Below the pieces are notes generated by a model. The model was not told the DNA's origin and made no database searches. It saw only the letters and a list, made by a program, of their open reading frames with translations. Shown in pieces: positions 7,235-16,541 of a stretch of 42,458 bases of DNA. Within the stretch, counting starts at the first letter, position 1, and each line of letters begins with the position of its first letter. The translations under genes were made by a program, and so were the position numbers. The DNA comes from an uncultured Oscillospiraceae bacterium (GTDB lineage Bacteria > Bacillota > Clostridia > Oscillospirales > Oscillospiraceae): contig CANQFV010000022.1 in the NCBI GenBank assembly GCA_947599875.1, positions 1 to 42,458 of the forward strand, read 5' to 3'.

Positions 7235-8071
7235 ATGAGATTCAGCGATAATCGGAAGAAGCTGTCCAGGCGTCTGGGTGTGCTTTCGGCCCTGGCGGCG
7301 GTGTGCGGCTGTACAGTGCTTTTGGCGGCCTTCTCCGGGAGTGCCAACGCCGCCCCCGGGGCGCAGGCGCCTATGGCGGCGGAGAGCCGGGCCTTGGAGG
7401 CGGCCGTCCGGGTGACGGAGGCCCGCTCCTGCCGGGAGAGGACTGTCCCCTACGAGACGGTGACGCTCCCTGACGACACCATGTATTCCGACGAGCAGGA
7501 GGTGGTCCAGGAGGGGGCCGACGGCCTGTGCCGGGATATCGTGGTCACGGTGTACACCGACGGGGAGCGGACGGAGGAATATGTGGACGGCACCCAGATG
7601 CTGGTGGAGCCGGTGGATAAGATCATCCGCCAGGGCACGCTCCCCGGGTCCCGTACCGACTCCCGGGGGACGTATATCTGGCCCACCACCGGGATCATCT
7701 CCTCCGGCTACGGGCGGCGGAGCATCTCCGGCGGCTCCAGCAACCACAAGGGGCTGGACATCGCCAACGACGTGGGGACGGAGGTCTTTGCCGCCGACGG
7801 GGGGCTTGTGATCTACGCCGACTTCTGGGCGGGAAGCGGCTACGGCAACATCATAAAGCTCCAGCACGACAACGGGGACGTGACCTACTACGCCCATCTG
7901 AGCCAGATCCTGGTCGCGGAGGGCGATCGCGTGGCCCAGGGCCAGCTGATCGCCCTGATGGGCGCCACAGGCAACGTCACAGGCCCCCACCTGCACTTCG
8001 AGCTTCGCCCCGGCGGCGGCTCCCCCATCAACCCCGTCTCCCACCTGACGGGGGAATTGAAGCGAATCTGA
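7235..8071 (+). CDS. Secreted G5-domain and M23 metallopeptidase
   Basis: A 278-residue exported cell-wall endopeptidase. A basic start and a hydrophobic signal segment cover about residues 10-33. A G5 domain follows (about 55-130, with VTVYTDGERTEEYVDGT). The LytM-type M23 domain has the zinc ligands in NHKGLDIA (His and Asp) and TGPHLHFEL (the final HxH). It should cleave peptide cross-links in peptidoglycan. The start ATG at 7235 follows GAGGAG at a short 3-nt gap; a TTG at 7220 is in frame but lies before that site. The WalR-type box and strong promoter fit a growth- or wall-stress-regulated hydrolase. M1 copy C begins 1 nt after the stop codon. Confidence 0.9.
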   Translation: MRFSDNRKKLSRRLGVLSALAAVCGCTVLLAAFSGSANAAPGAQAPMAAESRALEAAVRVTEARSCRERTVPYETVTLPDDTMYSDEQEVVQEGADGLCRDIVVTVYTDGERTEEYVDGTQMLVEPVDKIIRQGTLPGSRTDSRGTYIWPTTGIISSGYGRRSISGGSSNHKGLDIANDVGTEVFAADGGLVIYADFWAGSGYGNIIKLQHDNGDVTYYAHLSQILVAEGDRVAQGQLIALMGATGNVTGPHLHFELRPGGGSPINPVSHLTGELKRI

Positions 8072-8072
8072 A

Positions 8073-8334
8073 CTGGCTTGAAAGGCCGCAGGGGTTTAGA
8101 CTGGCTTGAAAGGCCACAGAGGCCTTCTGACACGGGCGGCTTTTGGCGCCTCTCCTACCCTGGCGGTAAACCCCTGCGGCCTTTCAATGCCAATAGGACG
8201 CGTGCGGAAATGCCCCATCGAATTCTGCGGAATTCGGGCGGCCCTTTCCTGCTGCCGCGCTGCAGCGCACGCCCAAGGGCGCACGTTTGCGCGGCAAGAG
8301 GGATTTTTTCCGACGTACATGCCGCCGGAAAAAA
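8073..8334 (+). repeat. Module M1 four-hairpin element, copy C
   Basis: It starts 1 nt after the peptidase stop codon. The hairpin-4 part is enlarged: a 21-bp perfect outer stem (TTGAAAGGCCGCAGGGGTTT and its complement ending at 8187) encloses a second CTGGCTTGAAAGGCC copy. Hairpin 3 (about 8206-8249) has one arm (CCCATC) that no longer matches the other (GGGCGG), as if built from two copies. Hairpin 1 ends in GGAAAAAA at 8334. Confidence 0.85.
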
Positions 8335-8356
8335 TATTGAAATAGGGAATTCGGCT

Positions 8357-8550
8357 ACGGGCAGCCGGTGTGACACGGGGACGGTTCTTTAGTCCCATCT
8401 TCGCTATGCTTCGATGTGACAAAAGAACCGTCCCCGCTGTCCCACCTCCTCAAAAGACGGGAAGTTCCTCCGTAAAAGGCGGGACTTGAGGGACGGTTTT
8501 TTTGTCACACCGCAGGTGGGACTAAAGAACCGTCCCTCTGTAACGCCGGG
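8357..8550. repeat. Module M2 repeat, copy d
   Basis: Two hairpins. The first, GGGGACGGTTCTTT...AAAGAACCGTCCCC, has an inner CATCTTCG/TTCGATGTG stem. The second, GAGGGACGGTTT...AGAACCGTCCCTC, has an inner CACACCGCAGGTGGG stem, which is the reverse complement of the inner stem in copy b. Confidence 0.85.
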
Positions 8551-8599
8551 GGAAAGCTGCCGGTTGCGGTGAAGGGTGTCGTCTCCGGAAACCCACCCC

Positions 8600-8960
8600 C
8601 GTCCCCCACCGGCTCAGTCCAAAGGGCGCGACGTACCACCGGGTGGCTCATCGCGCCGATTCGTCCAGAAAACCCCCGGGGGACTCCCCGGGGGTTTCTC
8701 CAGTAGGGGGCCCGCAGGCCCCCTAACTGGTCGTTTTTAAAAGGGGAGTCCAGAGGGGGAAAATCGAAATCCCCCTCTGGTTGTTTTTCTCCTCTTTGTT
8801 ACTTTCTCCTCTTTTGTCAACACAAAAGAGGAGAAAGTAAAATACCCCGTCCGCCCTTCGGGCGGACACCTCATTCCCCCGTTGGGGGAAAGCCCCCTCC
8901 CGGGGCGCCCGGAAAACTCCCTGCGGGAGCTTTTGTCCCTCCGCCCTTCGGGCGGACTTT
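8600..8960 (-). repeat. Module M3 multi-hairpin element, copy 1
   Basis: On the minus strand it starts at the DUF975 stop codon with GTCCGCCC-GAA-GGGCGGA. It continues with a CCGGG-type hairpin, GTCCGCCC again, a long ACTTTCTCCTC...GAGGAGAAAGT stem, CCAGAGGGGG/CCCCCTCTGG, AGGGGGCC/GGCCCCCT and an AACCCCCGGGG/CCCCGGGGGTT stem. A second copy with changed but complementary stems is at 27740-28105. No gene was seen in 8072-8960. Confidence 0.82.
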
Positions 8961-9749
8961 TTACATTTCCGGCTGTGTCTCTGTGGTGGGCGGCAGGCCC
9001 AGCACCTCGTTATAGAAGGCGGTGTGGGCCAGTGTGGAGTAGGGGGTGAGCCACAGCTTGAAGATAGGCAGGCCCACAATGGTGGTGATAAGACTCTCCA
9101 GGATATTCCACCCGATAAAGGACAGCTCCAGCTTGAAGAGCCTCCACTTATTGCCGCGCATCAGCGCCCCGGACTCCTCCATGCACTGTATCACGCCCTT
9201 GGAGGGGTCGTCCATCAGGATATAGATGGCCAGGGAGTACCGGAAGGCCAGGATGATGCCGGGGATGACGAACAGAAGGCCCCCCAGGGCGACGAGAAGC
9301 GAGATGAGGAGGGTGACAGCCAGGGTCTTCAGCGTCACCTGGAAGCCGTGGAGCAGTGATCCCACATGGGTAGCGACGCCCCGGCTCTCCTGGATCATGT
9401 GCCAGCAGTATCCGGCGGTCAGGGGCACCGACATCAGGTTGATGAGCCAGCTCAGGGCCACGGCGAAAGCGCCCCGCGCAAAGGTACCCACCTCCGGCAT
9501 ACTCGGGATGAGATTCGTGTATATCTCCTCCAACTCCTCTGCACTCGGGGCCTCGCCGATCTGCTGGATGTAGGCGTCCATGTGGCGGATAAGCTCCCTT
9601 GACCAGGCGTTGAGGCCGGACAACTCATTGGCCAGGTAGTTGATGAGATAGTCCACCACCAAAAACGCCGCCGCGGTGAGTAACAGCGGCATAAGCCGGC
9701 GGCGGAAGACCCGCCGGGCATGTCCTTTCAGTTCCCGTGAATTGAGCAT
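8961..9749 (-). CDS. DUF975 family membrane protein
   Basis: A 262-residue integral membrane protein. The N-terminus (LNSRELKGHARRVFRRR) and the later GVIQCMEESGALMRGNKWRLFKLELSFIGW region match the DUF975 family. About five membrane segments are visible, with VIPGIILAFRYSLA in the middle. The function of the family is unknown. The gene follows the MATE transporter by 22 nt and is probably in the same transcript. GGAAAGGAAGG precedes the ATG. Module M3 begins at its stop codon. Confidence 0.88.
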   Translation of the reverse strand: MLNSRELKGHARRVFRRRLMPLLLTAAAFLVVDYLINYLANELSGLNAWSRELIRHMDAYIQQIGEAPSAEELEEIYTNLIPSMPEVGTFARGAFAVALSWLINLMSVPLTAGYCWHMIQESRGVATHVGSLLHGFQVTLKTLAVTLLISLLVALGGLLFVIPGIILAFRYSLAIYILMDDPSKGVIQCMEESGALMRGNKWRLFKLELSFIGWNILESLITTIVGLPIFKLWLTPYSTLAHTAFYNEVLGLPPTTETQPEM

Positions 9750-9771
9750 AACGATCCTTCCTTTCCGTGAT

Positions 9772-11124
9772 TTAAAGCTGTGAAATGACGTTTTTCCTGA
9801 TCCTGATCAGGAGAAAAACGGATGTGGCAAGGCTGACGGCCTCGGCGATGGGGAAGCACCACCACACGGCCTCAAGCCCGAATACCCTGGAGAAGACCCA
9901 CGCCACCGGAAGAAGCACCACCAGCTGGCGCATAAAGGAGACGATGGCGGAGTAGACGCCGTTCCCCAGCGCCTGAAAGACGCTGCCGATGACGATACTG
10001 GCGCCGCACATGAGAAAGTGGATGGAGATGATCCGCAGGGCCGGGACGCCGATGCGCAGCATCTCCGCCGAGGGGTTGAACATCCCCAGGAGCGTCTCCG
10101 GGATCAGCTGGAAGGCCAGAAAGCCCAGGGTGGTGATGCCCTCGCCGATGAGGATGCTGAACCTTATGGTCTTTGTGATCCGGTCTTTATTCCTGGCCCC
10201 GTAGTTGTAGGCGATGATGGGCACCATTCCGGCGTTCAGGCCGAAGACGGGCATACAGACGAAGGACTGGATCTTGAAATATGCGCCGAACACGTCCGTG
10301 GCCGCCTCAAAGGCCACTAAGATCAGATCCATCGCGTAGCTCATCACCGAGCCGATGGCCTGCATGACGGTGGTGGGGATGCCGATCACCAGCATCTGCC
10401 GGAGCAGCGCCCGATCCACCCGGAAGAGCTTGCCAAGCTCCAGCCGCACCTCCGGATTTTTAAAGGCGCACAGCGTGGCTCCCAGAGTGGCGGCGGTGAT
10501 CTGCCCCACCACCGTGGCCACGGCGGCGCCGGTGACCCCCATCTCCGGGAAACCCAGGTAGCCGAAGATCATAATGGGATCCAGGATCATGTTGATGACG
10601 GCGCCGGTACTCTGGATGATCATGGAGTACACCGTCCTGCCCGTGGACTGGAAGAGCCGTTCAAACACGATCTGCGTAAAGACGCCGAAGGAGAAAATAC
10701 ACACCACAGAGAGATAGGATGTGCCCATCTCCAGCACGTCCCGGCCCGTCTGGGCCGTCTCATGGGAGTACATAAAGGGCCTTGCCAAAAATAGGCCGAA
10801 CAGCAGGAAGATCCCGTAGGAACACAGGGCCAGAAGCGCCCCGTGCCGGGCGGCCTTGTTGGCCTCCTCCGGCCGTTTCTCCCCTAAAAACCGGGAGACA
10901 AGGGCGTTCATCCCCACGCCGGCCCCGTTGGCGAAGGCGATGATCAGCGTCTGTATGGGGAAGGCCAGGGTGACGGCCGTCAAGGCTCCCGGCGCGTAGT
11001 TGCTCACGAAGATGCTGTCCACCACGTTGTACAGCGCCTGCATCAGCATGGACGCCATCATGGGCAGCGACATGGTGATCAGGAGCTTCCCCACCGGCAT
11101 GACGCCCATTTTATTCTCTTTCAT
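9772..11124 (-). CDS. MATE family multidrug/cation efflux transporter
   Basis: A 450-residue inner-membrane antiporter with about 12 membrane helices in two halves. Recognisable stretches include MPMMASMLMQALYNVVDSIFVS near the N-terminus and GAVINMILDPIMIFGYLG in the middle. MATE proteins export cationic drugs or metabolites in exchange for sodium or protons; the substrate here cannot be told. The ATG at 11124 has AGGTGG 8 nt upstream, whereas a GTG 12 nt earlier lies in that site. A promoter (11195-11222) and a leader hairpin (11141-11177) precede it. It is followed by the DUF975 gene. Confidence 0.92.
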   Translation of the reverse strand: MKENKMGVMPVGKLLITMSLPMMASMLMQALYNVVDSIFVSNYAPGALTAVTLAFPIQTLIIAFANGAGVGMNALVSRFLGEKRPEEANKAARHGALLALCSYGIFLLFGLFLARPFMYSHETAQTGRDVLEMGTSYLSVVCIFSFGVFTQIVFERLFQSTGRTVYSMIIQSTGAVINMILDPIMIFGYLGFPEMGVTGAAVATVVGQITAATLGATLCAFKNPEVRLELGKLFRVDRALLRQMLVIGIPTTVMQAIGSVMSYAMDLILVAFEAATDVFGAYFKIQSFVCMPVFGLNAGMVPIIAYNYGARNKDRITKTIRFSILIGEGITTLGFLAFQLIPETLLGMFNPSAEMLRIGVPALRIISIHFLMCGASIVIGSVFQALGNGVYSAIVSFMRQLVVLLPVAWVFSRVFGLEAVWWCFPIAEAVSLATSVFLLIRIRKNVISQL

Positions 11125-11140
11125 TGGACTTACCACCTTT

Positions 11141-11177
11141 AGCCTGTCGAAAAAGGCCCTTGGCTTTTTGGCAGGCT
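11141..11177 (-). promoter_or_regulatory. Leader hairpin directly before the MATE ribosome binding site
   Basis: On the minus strand AGCCTGCCAAAAAG pairs with CTTTTTCGACAGGCT and ends immediately before AAAGGTGG. It could hide or expose the ribosome binding site. It resembles the kinase terminator hairpin at 4563-4587 in its GTCGAAAAAG arm. Confidence 0.5.
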
Positions 11178-11194
11178 AACCTTTCCGTGTCTCT

Positions 11195-11222
11195 ATCATA
11201 ACCGTTTTGGCAAAAATGTCAA
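11195..11222 (-). promoter_or_regulatory. Sigma-A promoter of MATE-DUF975
   Basis: On the minus strand TTGACA (11222-11217), 16 nt, TATGAT (11200-11195). Confidence 0.75.
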
Positions 11223-11243
11223 GCCCTTCCCCGGGCAGGCAAA

Positions 11244-11270
11244 GCCGGGCCGGCACATGTCCGGCCCGGC
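11244..11270 (-). terminator. Terminator-like hairpin after purL
   Basis: GCCGGGCCGG-ACATGTG-CCGGCCCGGC, followed on the minus strand by TTTG only. It marks the end of the purine operon, about 20 nt after the purL stop. The stem is strong but the T run is short. Confidence 0.65.
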
Positions 11271-11288
11271 AGTCCTGCTCAGGAGGCC

Positions 11289-14200
11289 TTATTTGAAGTA
11301 CCTGACGCCCGCCTCAAAGAGCTTCATGTCAAACTCCCCGGGGACGTTTTTATAAAGTCCGCCCACGCGCTCGGAGTGGCCCATCTTGCCGAAGATCCGG
11401 CCGTCGGGGCTGGTGATGCCCTCGATGGCGGCCACGGAGCCGTTGGGGTTGTGGGCGATGTCCATCGTGGGCTTGCCCTGGAAGTCCACATACTGGGTGG
11501 CGATCTGACCGCGCTCCGCCAGCTGCGCCACGGTCTGGGCGCTGGCCAGGAATTTTCCCTCTCCGTGGGAGATGGGGACGGTGTAGACCTCCCCGGGATT
11601 TGTCAGGGCGAACCAGGGGGACTTGTTGGACGCCACGCGGGTGCGCACAAGGCGGGACTGGTGGCGGCCGATGTTGTTGTAGGTCAGGGTGGGACAGGAG
11701 GCGTCCGTCTCCATGATCCGGCCGAAGGGCACAAGGCCCAGCTTCACCAGGGCCTGGAAGCCGTTGCAGATCCCGCCCATCAGGCCGTCCCGGCGCTCCA
11801 GCAGATCCGTGACCGCCTGCTTCACGGCGGCGTTGCGGAAGAAGGCCGTGATGAATTTTCCGGAGCCGTCCGGCTCGTCCCCGCCGGAGAAGCCCCCGGG
11901 GATAAAGACGATCTGGGCGTCCTGAACGGCGGCGGCGAAGTCCTCCACGCTGCCGGCGATGTCGGCGCTGGACTGGTTGCGGATCACGAAGGTTCGCACC
12001 CTGGCCCCCGCCTGCTCAAAGGCCCGGGCCGTGTCGTACTCGCAGTTGGTGCCGGGGAACACGGGGATCAGCACCGTTGGCCTGGCCAGCCGCGTCTTGG
12101 GGGCCACGCGGGTGATGGCGGTGAAGCTGAACTCCGGCGCGGGGACGCTCTCCCCGGCGCGGGTGGGATACACCCGCTCCAGAGTCCCCTCCCAGGCGCG
12201 TGTCAGCTCCCGCAGCTCCACGCTCTCCCCCCGGAGGGTGACGGCGGGTTCCTCCACCGTCCGGCCCAGCACGTCCTCCCCCACGTCGCCGGTGACCTCA
12301 AGGATAAAGGAGCCGTAGGCGTGGGCGAAAAGCTCCGCCTGGGACACATCGTCCCGGAAGGTGAAGCCCACGCCGTTGCCCAGGCACATCTTGAAGACAG
12401 CCTCCGCCGCGCCGCCGTAGGTGGGGGTGTAGGCCGCCACGGCCTGGCCGCCGCTCAGCAGCTCGTGGACACGGGCGTACAGCTTCTTCAGGCTGTCCGC
12501 CGTGGGCAGGCCATCCTTATACGCAGGCCGCAGCCAAACCACCTGGTGGCCGGGGGCCTTGAACTCGTTGGAGACTACCTCCCCCTCGGTCCCCGTGGTG
12601 ACGGCGAAGCTCACCAGGGTGGGGGGCACGTCCAGATCCTCAAAGGAGCCGGACATGGAGTCCTTGCCGCCGATGGAGCCGATCCCCAGCTCCCTCTGGG
12701 CCTTCAGGGCGCCCAAGAGCGCTGCCAGGGGCTGGCCCCAGCGCTCCGGAGCCGTGCCGGGGCGGCAGAAATACTCCTGGAAGGTGAGGTACACGTCCTC
12801 AAAGGACGCCCCCGCGGCGATGAGCTTGGATACGGACTCCACCACCGCCAGGTACGCCCCCTTGAAGGGGCTGGCCTCCATGATCCGGGGGTTGTAGCCC
12901 CAGGCCATAAAGGAGCAGGCGTCCGTGTGCCCATGCTCCACGGGCAGGCGGTGAACCATCGCCTGGATGGGCGTCAGCTGGTTCCTGCCGCCGAAGGGCA
13001 TCAGGAGACTGGCCGCGCCGATGGTGGAGTCAAACCGCTCGGAGAGGCCCCGCTTGGAGCAGACGTTCAGATCCGCCGCCAGGGCCAGAAGCTCCTGGGT
13101 GAAGCTCCCGCCGGCTGGTGGATCCAGGGGGCGCTCCGCCGCCACCCGCACCTCGGCGTGCTTGGGCGCGCCGTTCGTATTCAAAAAGTCCCGGGAGATG
13201 TCCACGATCCTCCGGCCGTTCCACTCCATCACGAGTCTCGGCTCCCTGGTGACGACGGCAATGACCGTGGCCTCCAGGTTCTCCGCGTGGGCCAGCTCCA
13301 TAAAGGCGTCCCGATCCTGGGCGGCCACCACCACGGCCATGCGCTCCTGGGATTCGGAGATCGCCAGCTCCGTGCCGTCAAGGCCGTCATATTTCCGGGG
13401 GACGCGGTTTAAGTCGATCAGCAGGCCGTCGGCCAGCTCCCCCACCGCCACGGACACGCCGCCGGCGCCGAAGTCGTTGCACCGCTTGATGAGGCGCGTG
13501 GCGTCGGGATTGCGGAAGAGGCGCTGGAGCTTGCGCTCCTCGGGGGCGTTGCCCTTCTGCACCTCCGCCCCGCACTCCTCCACGGAGTGGGCGTTGTGGG
13601 CCTTGGAGGACCCCGTGGCGCCGCCGATGCCGTCCCGCCCGGTGCGGCCGCCCAGGAGGATCACGATATCCCCCGGCTCCGGCGCCTCCCGGCGGACATT
13701 GGACGCGGGGGCCGCGCCCAGGACAGCGCCGATCTCCATGTGCTTGGCGGCGTAACCCGGGTGGTAGATCTCATCCACAATGCCTGTGGCAAGGCCGATC
13801 TGGTTCCCGTAGGAGCTGTAGCCGGAGGCCGCGCCTGTCACCAGCTGCCTCTGGGGCAGCTTTCCGGCCATTGTCCGGGACACGGGCACCGTGGGATCCG
13901 CAGCGCCGGTGACGCGCATGGCGGCGTACACATAGCTGCGGCCGGACAGGGGATCCCGGATGGCCCCGCCGATGCAGGTGGCCGCGCCGCCGAACGGCTC
14001 GATCTCCGTGGGGTGGTTGTGGGTCTCGTTTTTAAAGAGCAGAAGCCAGTCCTGCTCCTCCCCGTCCACGGTTATCCGAATCTTCACCGTGCAGGCGTTG
14101 ATCTCCTCGGACTCGTCAAGCTTGGGCAAAAGGCCCCGCTTTTTCAGATATTTGGCCCCCACGGTGGCGATGTCCATCAGGCACATGGGCTTTGTGTCCC

Positions 14201-14963
14201 CGCAGTACTCCCGCATAGCCAGATAATTTTCAAACTCCTCCTGGACGGCGGGGTCGTCAAAGGCCACGGAGTCGATATGGGTGAGGAAGGTGGTGTGGCG
14301 GCAGTGGTCAGACCAGTAGGTGTCGATCATGCGGATCTCGGTGATGGTCGGCTCCCGCCCCTCGGACACAAAGTAGTCCCGGCAGAAGAGCAGGTCGTCC
14401 TCGTCCATCGCCAAGCCGTACCGCCGCACAAAGTCCCGGATCCCGTCCCGGGTCAGCCGGTTGAAGCCCCGCAGGGTCTCCACGCTCTCGGGGAGGGCGT
14501 AGTCGGTCTTCAGGGTCTCAACTGTCTCCAGCGAGGCCTCCCGGGCCTCCACCGGATTGATCACATACCGCTTGACCTTCTCCACGTCGGCGTCCGACAG
14601 CTTGCCCCGGAGGACATACACCTTGGCGGTGCGCACCAGGGGCCGCTCCCCCCGGGAGATGATCTGGATGCACTGGGCGGCGGAGTCCGCCCGCTGGTCA
14701 AACTGCCCCGGCAGATACTCCACGGCGAAGACCGTGCCCTCTGCCTGAAGCTCCGTGTAGGTGAGATCCAGCTGCGGCTCGGAAAACACCGTGTCCCGGG
14801 CAAGGCAGAAAAGCTCCTGGTCGATGCCCTCCACGTCATAGCGGTTCAGCACCCGGACGCCCTTCAGGCTCCGGATCCCCAAAAGCTCCCTGAGATCGCC
14901 GAGAAGCCTGTCCGCCTCCAGCGTCAGGCCGTTTCGTTTCTCCACAAATACTCTGTAAACCAT
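11289..14963 (-). CDS. purL: Phosphoribosylformylglycinamidine synthase, single chain
   Basis: Converts FGAR, glutamine and ATP to FGAM, step 4 of purine synthesis. The 1224-residue chain fuses the PurS-like N-terminal part, the FGAM synthase core (TYWSDHCRHTTF near residue 210; GAATCIGGAIRDP near 325) and a C-terminal class I glutaminase. The glutaminase shows IPVFPGTNCEYD, the nucleophile in GGICNGFQALVKLG and the His-Glu pair in ISHGEGKF. It is shorter than the ~1300-residue proteobacterial form and fits the Firmicutes single-chain type. It is the last gene of the operon, 14 nt after purD, with GGGGAGA upstream of the ATG. Confidence 0.97.
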   Translation of the reverse strand: MVYRVFVEKRNGLTLEADRLLGDLRELLGIRSLKGVRVLNRYDVEGIDQELFCLARDTVFSEPQLDLTYTELQAEGTVFAVEYLPGQFDQRADSAAQCIQIISRGERPLVRTAKVYVLRGKLSDADVEKVKRYVINPVEAREASLETVETLKTDYALPESVETLRGFNRLTRDGIRDFVRRYGLAMDEDDLLFCRDYFVSEGREPTITEIRMIDTYWSDHCRHTTFLTHIDSVAFDDPAVQEEFENYLAMREYCGDTKPMCLMDIATVGAKYLKKRGLLPKLDESEEINACTVKIRITVDGEEQDWLLLFKNETHNHPTEIEPFGGAATCIGGAIRDPLSGRSYVYAAMRVTGAADPTVPVSRTMAGKLPQRQLVTGAASGYSSYGNQIGLATGIVDEIYHPGYAAKHMEIGAVLGAAPASNVRREAPEPGDIVILLGGRTGRDGIGGATGSSKAHNAHSVEECGAEVQKGNAPEERKLQRLFRNPDATRLIKRCNDFGAGGVSVAVGELADGLLIDLNRVPRKYDGLDGTELAISESQERMAVVVAAQDRDAFMELAHAENLEATVIAVVTREPRLVMEWNGRRIVDISRDFLNTNGAPKHAEVRVAAERPLDPPAGGSFTQELLALAADLNVCSKRGLSERFDSTIGAASLLMPFGGRNQLTPIQAMVHRLPVEHGHTDACSFMAWGYNPRIMEASPFKGAYLAVVESVSKLIAAGASFEDVYLTFQEYFCRPGTAPERWGQPLAALLGALKAQRELGIGSIGGKDSMSGSFEDLDVPPTLVSFAVTTGTEGEVVSNEFKAPGHQVVWLRPAYKDGLPTADSLKKLYARVHELLSGGQAVAAYTPTYGGAAEAVFKMCLGNGVGFTFRDDVSQAELFAHAYGSFILEVTGDVGEDVLGRTVEEPAVTLRGESVELRELTRAWEGTLERVYPTRAGESVPAPEFSFTAITRVAPKTRLARPTVLIPVFPGTNCEYDTARAFEQAGARVRTFVIRNQSSADIAGSVEDFAAAVQDAQIVFIPGGFSGGDEPDGSGKFITAFFRNAAVKQAVTDLLERRDGLMGGICNGFQALVKLGLVPFGRIMETDASCPTLTYNNIGRHQSRLVRTRVASNKSPWFALTNPGEVYTVPISHGEGKFLASAQTVAQLAERGQIATQYVDFQGKPTMDIAHNPNGSVAAIEGITSPDGRIFGKMGHSERVGGLYKNVPGEFDMKLFEAGVRYFK

Positions 14964-14977
14964 CGTCGCGTCTCCCC

Positions 14978-16249
14978 TTACTTCGCCAGCGCGTCCAGCG
15001 CCCGTTTTCCGATATCTCTCCGGCAGAAGCCGTTTTCAAATTCCACGCTGTCCGCAAGCTCATAGGCGGCCGAGACGGCCCTCTCCAGGGTGTCCTCCAC
15101 GGCCACGCACCCCAGGACGCGGCCTCCGTGGCTCAAGAGCTTCCCGTCCTTCCGCTCCGCGCCGGCCACATAGATCTCCCGGCCCGGGCCTGTCTCCGGC
15201 AGGGTGATGGGAAAGCCGTTTTCATACTTCACGGGATACCCCCGGGAGGCCAGAACCACGCAGCAGGCCGCCGCGTCCAAAAATTCCACCTGGGTGGAGG
15301 CCAGCTTCCCCTCCGTCACGGCGCGCATCACAGTGAGCAGGTCGGTTTTCAGCAGGGGCAGCACCACCTGGGTCTCCGGATCGCCGAAGCGGCAGTTGTA
15401 CTCGATGACCTTGGGGCCGTCCTTCGTGAGCATCAGCCCGAAGTACAGGCACCCCTTGAAGGTTCTCCCCTCCGCGTTCATGGCGCGAACCGTGGGCAGG
15501 AAGATCTCCCTCATGCACCGCTCCGCCACCTCCGGCGTGTAGTAGGGGTTGGGGGCGACTGTGCCCATCCCGCCGGTGTTGGGGCCCTGGTCGTTGTCCA
15601 GCGCCCTCTTGTGATCCATGCTGGACACCATCGGGACCACGGTCTTCCCGTCGGTGAAGGAGAGGACTGAGACCTCCGGCCCCTCAAGGGCCTCCTCGAT
15701 GACCACGGTCTTGCCGGAGGCGCCGAATTTGCCGCCCTCCATCATATCCCGGACGGCGTCCTTCGCCTCCTCCACCGTGGCGGCCACGGTGACGCCCTTC
15801 CCCAGGGCCAGGCCGTCGGCCTTGATGACGATGGGGGCGCCCACGCGGTCAATGTACGCCATCGCCGCCTGGGGGTCGGTGAACGTCTCAAACCGGGCCG
15901 TGGGGATGCCGTATTTCTTCATCAAATTTTTGGAAAACGCCTTGCTGGCCTCGATGACCGCGGCGTCCCGCCTCGGGCCGAAGCAGGGCACGCCGATGGC
16001 CTCCAACTCATCCACGCACCCCAGGGCCAGGGGGTCGTCCGGGGCCACCACGGCGTAGTCCACGCCCTTCCTGGCGGCAAAATCCACAATGGCCGGGATG
16101 TCCGTGGCCCCGATGGCCACGCACTCCGCATCCGCCGCTATACCGCCGTTGCCCGGCAGGGCGTAGATCACATCCACCGCCGGGTTCTTTTTCAGAGCCT
16201 TGATCAGGGCATGCTCGCGGCCTCCGCCGCCAACCACAAGAAGCTTCAT
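14978..16249 (-). CDS. purD: Phosphoribosylamine-glycine ligase (GAR synthetase)
   Basis: Joins phosphoribosylamine and glycine with ATP, step 2 of purine synthesis. The 423-residue ATP-grasp enzyme begins MKLLVVGGGGREHAL. It has the ATP-binding IKADGLALGKGV (about residue 145) and the metal and substrate loops DNDQGPNTGGMG and EYNCRFGDPETQ. The frame is open far upstream, but ATG 16249 is the start because GGGAGGAG precedes it and the family begins there. A 285-bp gap with several hairpins separates it from purH. Confidence 0.96.
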   Translation of the reverse strand: MKLLVVGGGGREHALIKALKKNPAVDVIYALPGNGGIAADAECVAIGATDIPAIVDFAARKGVDYAVVAPDDPLALGCVDELEAIGVPCFGPRRDAAVIEASKAFSKNLMKKYGIPTARFETFTDPQAAMAYIDRVGAPIVIKADGLALGKGVTVAATVEEAKDAVRDMMEGGKFGASGKTVVIEEALEGPEVSVLSFTDGKTVVPMVSSMDHKRALDNDQGPNTGGMGTVAPNPYYTPEVAERCMREIFLPTVRAMNAEGRTFKGCLYFGLMLTKDGPKVIEYNCRFGDPETQVVLPLLKTDLLTVMRAVTEGKLASTQVEFLDAAACCVVLASRGYPVKYENGFPITLPETGPGREIYVAGAERKDGKLLSHGGRVLGCVAVEDTLERAVSAAYELADSVEFENGFCRRDIGKRALDALAK

Positions 16250-16261
16250 ATTCTCCTCCCC

Positions 16262-16541
16262 AGAGCATCCTTCCGCCTGCCCAGCAGGCGTCGCAGACTT
16301 CGCGTCCGCAGACGCGAATCCATTTTGATTTTTCAACATTTTTTCCAAGGACATGCGCCTTGGAAAAAAGCATCGCAGATTTCGCGTCCGCAGACGCGAA
16401 CCAATCCAATCATTTTTCCAAGGACATGTGCCTTGGAAAAATGCCCTCTCAGGCCCCCGGAGTGTGCGGCCCTTCGGGCCGTGCGCGCAGGGGGCCGGCA
16501 AATCCCCTCACCACTAAAAGGCCGGAACGGCCTTTTAGTGG
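16262..16541 (-). repeat. Tandem M1-like hairpins between purH and purD
   Basis: Two copies of a hairpin-1 unit (16339-16369 and 16413-16441; TTTTTCCAAGG/CCTTGGAAAAA) alternate with two copies of TTCGCG-TCTGCGGA-CGCGAA (minus sense; 16299-16318 and 16381-16400). A CCACTAAAAGGCC/GGCCTTTTAGTGG hairpin (16511-16541) contains the purH stop codon. All lie inside the operon transcript. The apical TCTGCGGA is the one found in M1 hairpins 2 and 3. Confidence 0.8.

Noticed and set aside
11376-15065. Long plus-strand open frames over purL
   Set aside because: Low-complexity reverse-frame translations of purL with no ribosome binding sites or family motifs.
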